A program made the position numbers and the translations under genes. DNA of 64,000 bases from the NCBI RefSeq assembly GCF_900116665.1, contig NZ_FPBK01000001.1, positions 186,001-250,000 of the forward strand, written 5' to 3'. The stretch comes from Pustulibacterium marinum (GTDB taxonomy: Bacteria; Bacteroidota; Bacteroidia; Flavobacteriales; Flavobacteriaceae). The notes beneath the pieces are model-generated. The model had not been told where the DNA came from and made no database searches. It worked only from the letters and a program-made list of their open reading frames with translations. Positions 22,280 through 30,936 of this stretch are shown here, one piece after another (positions within the stretch are counted from its first letter, which is position 1; every line of letters begins with the position of its first letter).

Positions 22280-22619
22280 CTTCTAAAAAATCTTCCCGAA
22301 CTGGATTAAACACATCAATTAAAATTCCGGCAGCTAAACATTCCGCTCCGTGGATAAGATCTGGAGTTACAAAAAAGCCATCGCCAGTTTCTAGAATTTC
22401 GCTTTTTCCGTCAATGGTAATTTTAAATTTCCCTGAAGCAACATACGATCCTTGTGTGTGAACGTGCGAATGCAAAGCACCTATGGCTCCTGTTTCAAAC
22501 TTTACTTTTACCAGCATTAAATCCTTACTGTACCCAATAAACTGTCGGGAAATGCCTTCTCCTACCGTTTCCCATTCGGTGGCTTTGGTTTTAAAAAAAT
22601 GAGTTGTTTTAGTAGTCAT
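22272..22619 (-). CDS. kdgF: Cupin protein KdgF, unsaturated uronate linearisation
   Basis: A 115-residue single cupin. KdgF converts 4,5-unsaturated galacturonate from pectin into the linear ketone used by KduI. Probable metal ligands are in H50-S-H-V-H-T-Q56 and H90 (L-I-H-G-A). It has no signal peptide, so it is cytoplasmic, unlike its operon neighbours. It overlaps genes on both sides. Assignment rests on cupin motifs plus pectin context; generic cupins look similar. Confidence 0.82.
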   Translation of the reverse strand: MTTKTTHFFKTKATEWETVGEGISRQFIGYSKDLMLVKVKFETGAIGALHSHVHTQGSYVASGKFKITIDGKSEILETGDGFFVTPDLIHGAECLAAGILIDVFNPVREDFLEDA

Positions 22620-23385
22620 TTGTTAGAATTTTAAGAGTGAGTACTTCTGGACGGATGTATTTTTTCAATTCCAAATCTTGTTTGTTGATTTCCTGTAAAG
22701 CTAACGAAGCAACCAAGGTAGCGCCCATGCGCGACAGGTGGGTGTTGTCGTCTTTCCCTTTAGGATAATAAGCAACTTCACCAGGCTGAAAATGCAAATG
22801 CAAATCAGCTGATTTTTCGGGGCCAAATTGATTTTCCAATTGCTCGGTTAACCATTGCATGTCTACAAACGGAACTTCTAAATCTTTTGCCACCATTCTA
22901 ACTACTAACGGATATTCTTTATGAGTATCTACCAAAACTCCGTATTCGTTGAAGTTTCTGCGTACAATGGAAGACATTAAAATAGGAATTGCGCCTTTCG
23001 AACGCGTTTCTTTCACATAGCGTTCTAAGTTGTATCTATATTCGGTAAACGGATTGGTGAAACGTGTAGAGTCTTTAAATTTCTGATCGTTATGCCCGAA
23101 TTGAATAAACACAAAATCGCCTTTTTTCAGGTTGTCGTAGACGGTTTTCCAACGACCTTCAGTTCTAAAACTTTTAGAACTTCGGCCATTTACAGCGTGA
23201 TTTTCAATTACAATGTCATCGGTCATTAATTCTGGAAGCAATTGTCCCCAACCGTGTTCAGGATTGGTATCCGGATTTTTCTTGTCGGCCATGGTAGAAT
23301 CGCCAATCAGGTACAACGTAGGTTTTTGCTGTGCAGTAATCGTTAAGGTACACAATAGTAAAATTGTGGTAAGTAGTTTTTTCAT
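22609..23385 (-). CDS. Rhamnogalacturonan acetylesterase (CE12, SGNH hydrolase)
   Basis: A 258-residue exported esterase with signal peptide 1-19. The SGNH blocks are visible: nucleophile S30 in G-D-S-T-M-A-D, N in A-V-N-G-R-S-S, F-G-H-N-D-Q near 96-101, and the D-N-T-H-L-S catalytic Asp/His pair near the end. CE12 enzymes remove acetyl groups from rhamnogalacturonan I, opening it to glycosidases. The C-terminus overlaps the kdgF start by 11 bases. Confidence 0.9.
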   Translation of the reverse strand: MKKLLTTILLLCTLTITAQQKPTLYLIGDSTMADKKNPDTNPEHGWGQLLPELMTDDIVIENHAVNGRSSKSFRTEGRWKTVYDNLKKGDFVFIQFGHNDQKFKDSTRFTNPFTEYRYNLERYVKETRSKGAIPILMSSIVRRNFNEYGVLVDTHKEYPLVVRMVAKDLEVPFVDMQWLTEQLENQFGPEKSADLHLHFQPGEVAYYPKGKDDNTHLSRMGATLVASLALQEINKQDLELKKYIRPEVLTLKILTNDY

Positions 23386-23391
23386 GTTGAT

Positions 23392-24378
23392 TTATTTTTC
23401 AGGATTCCAGCCATCACAGCCTTTCAAAATATTTTTTGTGGTGTATTTTTTTCGCTCTTTATCGGTTAATTGATGTGACCACGATACGCGCGTTTCTGGT
23501 GAAGCGCCGTCGCCCATGCTATTGTATTCGGCATAGTAGGTAGTTTTTTCTTTTTCAGGAAACATTTTATCTCCCGTCCACGGATTCCAACCTTCTTTTA
23601 CAATATGCGCGCCCATTTCAGTATTGATAAAAACGGTTTGTGCGTACGATCGCCAAGGACGTCCAAGAAATACTTTATCCACACCATCAGCAGCAATCAA
23701 TTCAGCATTGAAAAACACATAGCCAAATGCTTGATTTTGCGGTGTAGCAGCAGCTGTGATATACGAATTTACTAAACTTTTAATAGTGCAATCTTGAAAA
23801 ACCACGGTGGCTTCTCCAAAAATAAAATCGGTTGTGCCTTCTATAAAACACTGGTTGTAATATTGTCTGCTGCCTGCAGTGGCGGTGTACAGCGTATCTT
23901 GGCAGCCCAGTAAATTACAGTTTTCAGCAATAAAACGGTCGCCTTCAACGTGCAAAGCCACGGCCTGTCCTTCATTGCAGGAAGCGTTTTTAATAGTGAT
24001 GTTTTTCAAATGAATATCATCGCCCTGTACCAATAGGGTGTAAGAGGTAAAGGTGCTATGTTTTTTTCCGGTAACGGCATCAATTTTGCCGGAATAATCT
24101 GCGTTGCTAATAATGGTTTCGTCTTTGTCTTCGCCAACTAAAGTCAACTGATGTTTCCAGGTTGGAATTTGGACTTTCTCATGATAAACTCCTTTTTTGA
24201 TAAAGATTTCTACTTCTCCTGGGCCTAAATCTCGACACGAATTAATAGCTTTTTGAATGGAGGTGAATTCGCCACTTTCGTCAAGTGCTACTACAATTTT
24301 TCGGTACGGATTTTCTGATTGTGCAACCGCAAATGTTACTGAAAAAATCAATATAAAGAGGAATGATAGTTTTTTCAT
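23392..24378 (-). CDS. Pectin methylesterase (CE8)
   Basis: A 328-residue exported beta-helix esterase (signal peptide 1-19) that removes methyl esters from homogalacturonan. The CE8 motifs occur in order: G-V-Y-H-E, G-Q-A-V-A, Q-D-T-L-Y, T-D-F-I-F-G and L-G-R-P-W, which carry the Gln, two Asp and Arg catalytic residues. It overlaps the next gene by 4 bases. De-esterification prepares pectin for GH28 and lyases. Confidence 0.93.
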   Translation of the reverse strand: MKKLSFLFILIFSVTFAVAQSENPYRKIVVALDESGEFTSIQKAINSCRDLGPGEVEIFIKKGVYHEKVQIPTWKHQLTLVGEDKDETIISNADYSGKIDAVTGKKHSTFTSYTLLVQGDDIHLKNITIKNASCNEGQAVALHVEGDRFIAENCNLLGCQDTLYTATAGSRQYYNQCFIEGTTDFIFGEATVVFQDCTIKSLVNSYITAAATPQNQAFGYVFFNAELIAADGVDKVFLGRPWRSYAQTVFINTEMGAHIVKEGWNPWTGDKMFPEKEKTTYYAEYNSMGDGASPETRVSWSHQLTDKERKKYTTKNILKGCDGWNPEK

Positions 24379-25328
24379 AATGAATTTGTTTTGAAGGTTT
24401 TATGGAGGAAATTTACAGTATAGGTTAACGTTGGTTGAAACCAAGGATGTAACAGCCAAAACGAGTGCGGTGAATTTTCTAAAGTATGTACTTCGGAATA
24501 GATTTGATAGGTATTTAGTTTTTCAATCATAGCATCTCTACCAGCATGAAATCTAGGACGCGCACTGTTGATGAAAAGCGTTGGAGGCGTATTTTTATCA
24601 ATATATTCCAATGGCGAGGCTTCTTTCCAGGTTTCAAAATGTTCCTTTTCAGAACCGCCTAACCAGTAGGCAGCGTAACTCCCTTCTTCAGCTTCCGGAT
24701 GAATAAAAGAAACAATACCATCGATATTGATGATGGCTTGCACGGCATCAGAAGTTGTGTTTTCAGAAGGAAATATGTTTGAATTTGCCGTAACACCTAC
24801 CAACGTTGCCAATTGAGCGCCAGCCGATGTACCTAAAATAGCCAGTTGATCTGGATTAAAATGATATTTTTTAGCATGCTCCCGAACCCAACGAATCGCA
24901 TCTTTAATGTCTAACACCGCTGCGGGATATTTGGCTTCGTCACTCAACCGGTATTGAACAGTGACCGCCGAAAATCCGTTTTTGGCCAATTGTTCAGCCA
25001 TTACTTGTTGGTTTTCTTTGCTGCCGGAAATCCATCCTCCGCCGTGTATCAAAAGCACTACAGCAGTATTTTTTTTGTTTTTTGGTTGATAAATGGAAAG
25101 CTGTAACGCTGAGGTTTCAGTCGTTTTATATACTACATTCTCCGTGACTTTTACCGAGTCTGATGACTGAAAAACAATGGGTTTTATAAAAGGAAACTCT
25201 TTTTGATGTTTTTCATAGGTAGTTGCTACAGTGTAGGGACGCGCCTTGGGTTGTTGTGCCCAAAGCGGTGTCCCATTCACTATAACCACAAACACAATTA
25301 AGAGTGTATTTTGAATGCAATAATGCAT
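24375..25328 (-). CDS. Alpha/beta hydrolase, esterase of the HGGG type
   Basis: A 317-residue exported esterase/lipase-like enzyme. Signal peptide about 1-24 (ending L-W-A-Q). Oxyanion motif I-H-G-G-G-W, nucleophile Ser in G-T-S-A-G, and catalytic His in S-P-H-S-F-W near the C-terminus. Enzymes of this kind in pectin and xylan loci remove acetyl or feruloyl groups; the exact ester is not predictable. It is 3 bases from the GH43 gene and overlaps the pectin methylesterase gene. Confidence 0.85.
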   Translation of the reverse strand: MHYCIQNTLLIVFVVIVNGTPLWAQQPKARPYTVATTYEKHQKEFPFIKPIVFQSSDSVKVTENVVYKTTETSALQLSIYQPKNKKNTAVVLLIHGGGWISGSKENQQVMAEQLAKNGFSAVTVQYRLSDEAKYPAAVLDIKDAIRWVREHAKKYHFNPDQLAILGTSAGAQLATLVGVTANSNIFPSENTTSDAVQAIINIDGIVSFIHPEAEEGSYAAYWLGGSEKEHFETWKEASPLEYIDKNTPPTLFINSARPRFHAGRDAMIEKLNTYQIYSEVHTLENSPHSFWLLHPWFQPTLTYTVNFLHKTFKTNSL

Positions 25329-25331
25329 GTA

Positions 25332-26954
25332 TTATTCGATTTTGAAATAATTCATATCTGCATAACCGCCGCGTTTGGATCCTTTTTCACTTACTGAAAA
25401 AAGTCCCACTTTAGTGCCCATCCATTTGCCGGGTTTGGCTTGGAAAGGATCTCCTATTTTTTTGTAGCGTTTGCCGTTTTCGCTATAGTAAAACTGGCAC
25501 ATTGCGTTGGGAGCACTAACTTCTACTTTAAGAAATACGTGATTGGTTTTCAACTTTTCTTCGGAAATTAAAGCTTCTGTCCCGCCGTGTTCTGCATCTA
25601 CGGCAACTGTTTGTTGCAAATAAAAAGCGTCTTCTTTTTGGGTGATGGTAGACGTAGCATAATCCATTCCCATGATGATTAATCCGGCTTTGCGAGCTTG
25701 TTTAGCATCTTCCGGAATTAGGGTGATTTCGGTACTTGCTGTAAACTCAGGTGCTGGAAATTTTTGTAACAATAGATTTGGAACCAACCATAAGTTTTCT
25801 GCCTCTTCCGGAATAGCAATACTGAATAAACGCAGATAATCATTCCCGGGTAATTTAGCATGCCAAACCACTTTGGGGTTGGCGTTCCATTGCCATTGAA
25901 TTCCTAGGCTGTCGCCTTCAAAAAGATCGGTTTCCTTGGGTGTTACTTTCGGAAATGATTTCCCAATTTTTGGTTTTTTGTGAGTTGTCACAGGCTCTCC
26001 AATGCCATTTTTATCGTAATCGATGCCCATTAACGGCCAATCGTTTTTCCATTCCATTGGTTGCAAATGCACAATTCTTCCGTAGGCATCCACATCTTGA
26101 AAATGATAAAACCAATCTTCATCTTCAGCAGTTCTTACCCAGGCTCCTTGATGTGGGCCATTGATCTTGGTAGAACCTTGTTCTAATACTATTTTTTCCT
26201 CATAAGGCCCATAGATGTTTTTAGAACGAAGAATCAATTGCCACCCTGTGGGCACACCACCTGCAGGCGCAAAAATGTAGTAATAACCATTGCGCTTGTA
26301 AAATTTAGTACCTTCCACGGTAGGATGCTTTTCATGTCCGTCAAAAACATGTCTTCCTCGGTCTAATACTTTGGTACCTTCAGCATTCATTTTATGAACC
26401 GTCAATAAGCTTTTTACTCCGGCTCTGCTTCCTGCCCAGGCATGCACCAAATAGGCTTTGCCGTTATCATCCCATAAAGGAGAAGGATCAATAGCTCCTT
26501 TGGCTTCCATGACCAATATAGGTTGAGACCATTGGCCAAACGGATCGCTGGTTTTAACCATGTATATTCCAAAATCAGGATCGCCCCAATAGATGTAAAA
26601 TTCGTTTTTGTGAAAACGAATGCAAGGCGCCCAAACACCGTTTCCGTGTTGGGGTTTGCTGAAATGCTCCTCGGGCGTAATTACAGGCAATGCATAGTTC
26701 ACCAATTCCCAATTCACCATATCTTTAGAATGTAAAATGGGTAATCCCGGAGCTGCCTGAAAACTGGATGCCGTCATATAATAATCATCGCCAGCACGAC
26801 ATACATCGGGATCTGAATAATCGGCATACAGAATCGGGTTTTTGTACGTGCCATCGCCTTGATCGGCTACCCAAACCTTAGAAACGTAAGGTTGTTGCGC
26901 TTCCGAAGTATAGATTCCAATTAAAAAACTGATGATGTAAAAAGCTTTTTTCAT
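25332..26954 (-). CDS. GH43 glycosidase with beta-xylosidase-type C-terminal domain
   Basis: A 540-residue exported enzyme: signal peptide 1-19, five-bladed propeller (about 30-330) with catalytic base Asp in Y-A-D-Y-S-D-P-D, the modulator Asp in G-A-I-D-P-S-P-L and acid Glu in T-V-E-G-T-K, then a concanavalin-like GH43 C-terminal domain (about 345-540). Members cut arabinofuranosyl, xylosyl or galactosyl links in pectin side chains; specificity is not readable here. Tightly packed in the operon, 1 base after the GH105 gene. Confidence 0.9.
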   Translation of the reverse strand: MKKAFYIISFLIGIYTSEAQQPYVSKVWVADQGDGTYKNPILYADYSDPDVCRAGDDYYMTASSFQAAPGLPILHSKDMVNWELVNYALPVITPEEHFSKPQHGNGVWAPCIRFHKNEFYIYWGDPDFGIYMVKTSDPFGQWSQPILVMEAKGAIDPSPLWDDNGKAYLVHAWAGSRAGVKSLLTVHKMNAEGTKVLDRGRHVFDGHEKHPTVEGTKFYKRNGYYYIFAPAGGVPTGWQLILRSKNIYGPYEEKIVLEQGSTKINGPHQGAWVRTAEDEDWFYHFQDVDAYGRIVHLQPMEWKNDWPLMGIDYDKNGIGEPVTTHKKPKIGKSFPKVTPKETDLFEGDSLGIQWQWNANPKVVWHAKLPGNDYLRLFSIAIPEEAENLWLVPNLLLQKFPAPEFTASTEITLIPEDAKQARKAGLIIMGMDYATSTITQKEDAFYLQQTVAVDAEHGGTEALISEEKLKTNHVFLKVEVSAPNAMCQFYYSENGKRYKKIGDPFQAKPGKWMGTKVGLFSVSEKGSKRGGYADMNYFKIE

Positions 26955-26955
26955 C

Positions 26956-28203
26956 TTATCTATCGAGTTCTAAACTTGCCATAATGAATGGTCCGGTTCC
27001 TTTTGGGTCGTTCGAGCGAATTTTTTCATTGATATAATATTCATACGATCCATCGCGGTAGGGATTTCCGCCTAAGCCAGCTACTGCACAGCATTTGTTG
27101 AGGTTTACCACACCATTTTCTTCCACAGAAATAAAGTTGTTGATAATGCCGTCATACGCTTTCTCTGCAATGGTTTTGTAGTTAGAAGATACATAGCCTT
27201 TGTTAGCCGCTTTTGCAAATGTGTAAGCAAACATAGAACTTCCGGTAGCTTCTAAATAATTTCCTTCTTCATCGCCTTTATCCAATACTTGATACCATAA
27301 ACCAGTTTTTGAGTCTTGTACACTCACAATAGCTTCTGCATATTGATTTAAATAACCAATGAGTTTTGCTCTTCCCGGATGTGTTTCCGGAAGGTAATCT
27401 AACACATCAACCATTGCCATTCCGTACCAACCCATGGCGCGTGACCAAAAGTTAGGAGAAGTTCCGGTTTCTTTATTAGCCCATTGTTGTTCTTTGCTTT
27501 CATCCCAACCGTGATATAATAAATTTGTTTCGGGATCTATGGTATGTTTCTGAATTAAATCAAACTGATGTACAATATCGTTAAAAGCTTCTTTCGCCTC
27601 TTTTCCTTCGCTAAACATTTGTGTGTAATGCGCATAAAAAGGTTCTGCCATGTACAAACCGTCTAACCACATTTGGCTGGTGTAGCGCTTTTTGTGCCAG
27701 AAACCGCCATCGGAAGTTCTTGGTTGTGTGTCTATTTGACTTCTTAAGGTTTGAAGTGCTAACAGAAAGCGTTCTTCTTTTGTTTTTGGGTACAGATATA
27801 ACAATACATCGCCCGATTTGAGCATATCTAAATTCTGTTTTTCGATATCATAGGTTTTGATAACACCGTCTTCGGTAATCATGGTATCTGCGTAATTGTA
27901 GATGTAATTGTAAAAGCTTTCTTTTGGATATTTTTTGTACACGCGTTCTGCTGCGGAAAGTACCAAACCGTTGGTGTAGCTCCATCTTGGTTTGTCTACA
28001 AAATCGAGTTTAGAAGCCTCCGGAAACCGATGAATTTCTGAAAGTAGCATGCGCTCTGACCATTTTAAGTCGGTTGGAATTTCTTTCTTAGTTTCGCTAA
28101 TTTCTTCTTTTTGCTCTTTCTTTTCTTTTACATTACAGCTGCTAAAACCAAGCAATAGTGAAAGGATTACTGTAGATTTAAAAATGATGTTATTTTTTTT
28201 CAT
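26956..28203 (-). CDS. GH105 unsaturated rhamnogalacturonyl hydrolase
   Basis: A 415-residue lipoprotein (lipobox L-G-F-S-S-C at 19-23). GH105 enzymes cleave the unsaturated galacturonyl residue left by lyases. Family features are the (alpha/alpha)6 barrel and the M-W-L-D-G-L-Y-M-A catalytic Asp motif, plus W-S-R-A-M-G-W-Y. Because the locus has no polysaccharide lyase, its substrate must be produced by enzymes encoded elsewhere. Confidence 0.9.
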   Translation of the reverse strand: MKKNNIIFKSTVILSLLLGFSSCNVKEKKEQKEEISETKKEIPTDLKWSERMLLSEIHRFPEASKLDFVDKPRWSYTNGLVLSAAERVYKKYPKESFYNYIYNYADTMITEDGVIKTYDIEKQNLDMLKSGDVLLYLYPKTKEERFLLALQTLRSQIDTQPRTSDGGFWHKKRYTSQMWLDGLYMAEPFYAHYTQMFSEGKEAKEAFNDIVHQFDLIQKHTIDPETNLLYHGWDESKEQQWANKETGTSPNFWSRAMGWYGMAMVDVLDYLPETHPGRAKLIGYLNQYAEAIVSVQDSKTGLWYQVLDKGDEEGNYLEATGSSMFAYTFAKAANKGYVSSNYKTIAEKAYDGIINNFISVEENGVVNLNKCCAVAGLGGNPYRDGSYEYYINEKIRSNDPKGTGPFIMASLELDR

Positions 28204-28206
28204 GTC

Positions 28207-29211
28207 TTATTCGTTTAAGCTTCCCGAGGTTGCCAATTTTTTCAATTGCTCATTTAATGAAGCATAGAAAGCTTCTTCAGATGTGATTCCGTTTTTTTCT
28301 TGTTCCCAGGCAGCTGAGAAATAATAGTTGATAGGTTGTGTAGTAGGTTTAAAAATTACCAGATGATCAAAAGGACCTTCTGTTGTGTTTGCCACTTCAC
28401 TTGTTTTGTAAAAAATAGCCATTCCTAATTTGTCTTCTTTGTTCACGAGAGTTTGTGTGCCGTAAGTGGCAATATATGCCCATGAGCCATTTTCGGCTGT
28501 TTTTTGTTGCAATGGAATGTCTTTGAACTTCACAATTCCGGTGCAAAGTCCTGTAATTTCTTCGGATGGTGTTAGTGTTGTTTTGGTATATCTTCCGTTA
28601 GGAAAGATGGTAAGTTTAGCATCGAGGTTTATTGTTTTTTCTGCTGTTTTCCACCCGTCATAATCAATAATCACATCCGATGAGTTTTGATGGTTTTTAA
28701 CGGAGCAAACGGTTTTGTCTACGTTTTTAAAGTGAACCATGGTGTCATTAATAAATTGACCGTAGCTACCAATACCTAATGATTTTCCGGCTTTTAGAAT
28801 ATCTTGCCCCCACGGAGATTCGTGATGGTAACGTTCGTAATCATCTTGGCCCACATATGGTAACACAATAGAATCTACTTTTTTTCCGAAGATATCAATC
28901 GCATTTCGCCAATCGAGGTACAAACGATAACCTACGTGTGCGTTTTCCCAACCCGGACCTTCGTAACGGATGTAATAGGCGTGGTCCGAATGACCTTCCG
29001 GAAGTTGCAGCGAATCTACATTCATAAATGCACCACCGCCAAATTTTTCGGGTTTCCAATCATCGCCTTCTCTAATGGAGAGTTCGGCATAAGTTTGTTG
29101 TTTTTTAGATATTTCTTCGTGTGAACTAGTGCTAGAAGCTTCTTCTTTTTTTACTTCAGTTTTACAAGCAAAAAAGGATAAGATAACTAAGGATAGAATT
29201 GTTTTTTTCAT
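28207..29211 (-). CDS. DUF4861 lipoprotein
   Basis: A 334-residue lipoprotein of the DUF4861 family, common in Bacteroidota pectin loci and of unproven function. The frame is open to 29277, but the start at 29211 is preferred: it gives MKKTILSLVILSFFAC, a clean lipobox. The fold appears all-beta, with Y-R-L-Y-L-D-W-R and G-K-K-V-D-S-I near residue 110, reminiscent of carbohydrate-active or sugar-binding proteins (inference). It sits between GH105 and SusD in the same operon. Confidence 0.82.
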   Translation of the reverse strand: MKKTILSLVILSFFACKTEVKKEEASSTSSHEEISKKQQTYAELSIREGDDWKPEKFGGGAFMNVDSLQLPEGHSDHAYYIRYEGPGWENAHVGYRLYLDWRNAIDIFGKKVDSIVLPYVGQDDYERYHHESPWGQDILKAGKSLGIGSYGQFINDTMVHFKNVDKTVCSVKNHQNSSDVIIDYDGWKTAEKTINLDAKLTIFPNGRYTKTTLTPSEEITGLCTGIVKFKDIPLQQKTAENGSWAYIATYGTQTLVNKEDKLGMAIFYKTSEVANTTEGPFDHLVIFKPTTQPINYYFSAAWEQEKNGITSEEAFYASLNEQLKKLATSGSLNE

Positions 29212-29306
29212 AGCAGTTGTAGTGTTTTTTAAGAAAAAGAAGCTTGTAATTTGTAGTAAATAACAAGCTTCTTTCATGATTAATTCAATAATAAATAATA
29301 TGAAAA

Positions 29307-30923
29307 CTACTCGTAAGCGGGATTTTGTTCAAAGTCATTATTTTGATTTAAATCGAGTGCTGTTTGAGGGATAGGACGCACTATTTTTAAGTTGCCATTG
29401 AGACCGATAAAATTATTTTCATTGATGAGGTAGTGATACATGGAAGCTCTTTCTACCAAAGTACCTGTTCTTTTTAAATCGAACCAACGGTGGTATTCTC
29501 CTAGTAATTCACGTCCTCTTTCGTCTAAGATGTAATCTAAATTAAACTCGGCTAAAGTAGCATCTGCAACTCCGGCTCTTTGACGCACTTCATTTAACCT
29601 AGCTAAACCTGTAGCTTCATCCCCAGCTTGTAAATACGCTTCGGCAGCGATAAGATACGTTTCTCCCAATCTTGCTAAAATAATATCTCTTGTACTTGAG
29701 CTTGCACTAAAAGGAGCATCAGGATCATCAAACTTTTTTACAATAATGGTTTCATAATCTAAATTTGGGTTTACCGAAGCATCATAGGTTCCGTATTCAT
29801 GATATTCAACATCAGGATGTGCAGCAATATAATCGGTCATGTAGGTATCGTTGTTCGCATACCATTTTGGTTCGAAATAATGTGTAACCTCTAGCGTACT
29901 GTGGTCTTCCACATCGTAATAATCAAAATATCTATCAAAGACTTCAATCATAAATGTGGCATCCCAGCGCTCGTCTCCTTGTTCAAAGAGATCAATGGCA
30001 TAGGAAGTTGGGCATAGTGTGTAAGATCTGTATGGAGCGTCTCCTGCAACTTCAGACCCACCAAGATAAGAGCCAAAATAATATGCCTGTTGGTTTCCTA
30101 GATCTGTTGGATCTGCTGTTACAGAAGCATCATCATATTGTACAGAAAAGATGGTTTCACTATTCATTCCGTTATCTGGCATCCAAAGTTCTTCAAAGGG
30201 AATTGTTAAACTTTCACCTCCAATTGCGGCATCTGCATAAGTTGCTGCCGTTGAGAAATCGGTATTATTTCCAAAGGATTCATATCCTCTTGTCAAATAT
30301 ACTTTGGCCAGTAGATGCTGAACCGCTCTTCTGTTTACATGACCATCATAAGCGCCATCGTTCACCATGGTTAACGCTTCTTCTAGTTCTGAAATTATGA
30401 AGCTATACACTTCTTCCGCAGGCGTTCTAGAAAATTCCAAAACAGGTTCTTGAATATAATCAGTGACCAAGCTAACATCTCCATAGGTTTGTACTAATAA
30501 AAAGAAAGCATTAGCTCTTAGGTATTTTATTTGACCTAGTTGTGATTGTAATTCGCTGGTTTGTTCTGTAAGATCACTGTAATAAACAGCCATGTTTGCA
30601 ATTTGAATGGCTTCATAACATTCGTCGTATAAAAGGGCAACTCCGTCTGATGAACTATTGAGTTCTGTATACTGACTTAAACCTACTGGTTCTGCATTTC
30701 TTCCTTCTGCATACATATCGGTTCCTGCGGAAAAAAGCCAAGGCTCTGAACCGTAAATATCTCTAAGTTGTGAATAATTGGCATTCAATAAACTTTCATA
30801 TCCTGTTGCTGTAGTGTAGAAATCTTCGGTAGTTACATTGGATAGGTTTTCTTCTTCCAGATAGTCCTGACACGAAGTAAATGCCAGACTCATTGCTAAA
30901 AGTGAAATATATATTTTTTTCAT
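29307..30923 (-). CDS. SusD/RagB-family outer-membrane glycan-binding lipoprotein
   Basis: A 538-residue surface lipoprotein (C19 in F-T-S-C) that captures oligosaccharides and forms the lid on its SusC partner. SusD features: N-terminal TPR-like helices, the R-A-N-A-F-F-L-L-V-Q-T-Y-G-D motif and a C-terminal E-R-G-R-E-L-L-G-E-Y-H-R-W-F-D-L motif. It follows the SusC gene by 13 bases. Confidence 0.94.
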   Translation of the reverse strand: MKKIYISLLAMSLAFTSCQDYLEEENLSNVTTEDFYTTATGYESLLNANYSQLRDIYGSEPWLFSAGTDMYAEGRNAEPVGLSQYTELNSSSDGVALLYDECYEAIQIANMAVYYSDLTEQTSELQSQLGQIKYLRANAFFLLVQTYGDVSLVTDYIQEPVLEFSRTPAEEVYSFIISELEEALTMVNDGAYDGHVNRRAVQHLLAKVYLTRGYESFGNNTDFSTAATYADAAIGGESLTIPFEELWMPDNGMNSETIFSVQYDDASVTADPTDLGNQQAYYFGSYLGGSEVAGDAPYRSYTLCPTSYAIDLFEQGDERWDATFMIEVFDRYFDYYDVEDHSTLEVTHYFEPKWYANNDTYMTDYIAAHPDVEYHEYGTYDASVNPNLDYETIIVKKFDDPDAPFSASSSTRDIILARLGETYLIAAEAYLQAGDEATGLARLNEVRQRAGVADATLAEFNLDYILDERGRELLGEYHRWFDLKRTGTLVERASMYHYLINENNFIGLNGNLKIVRPIPQTALDLNQNNDFEQNPAYE

Positions 30924-30936
30924 GATTATCTTTTCT

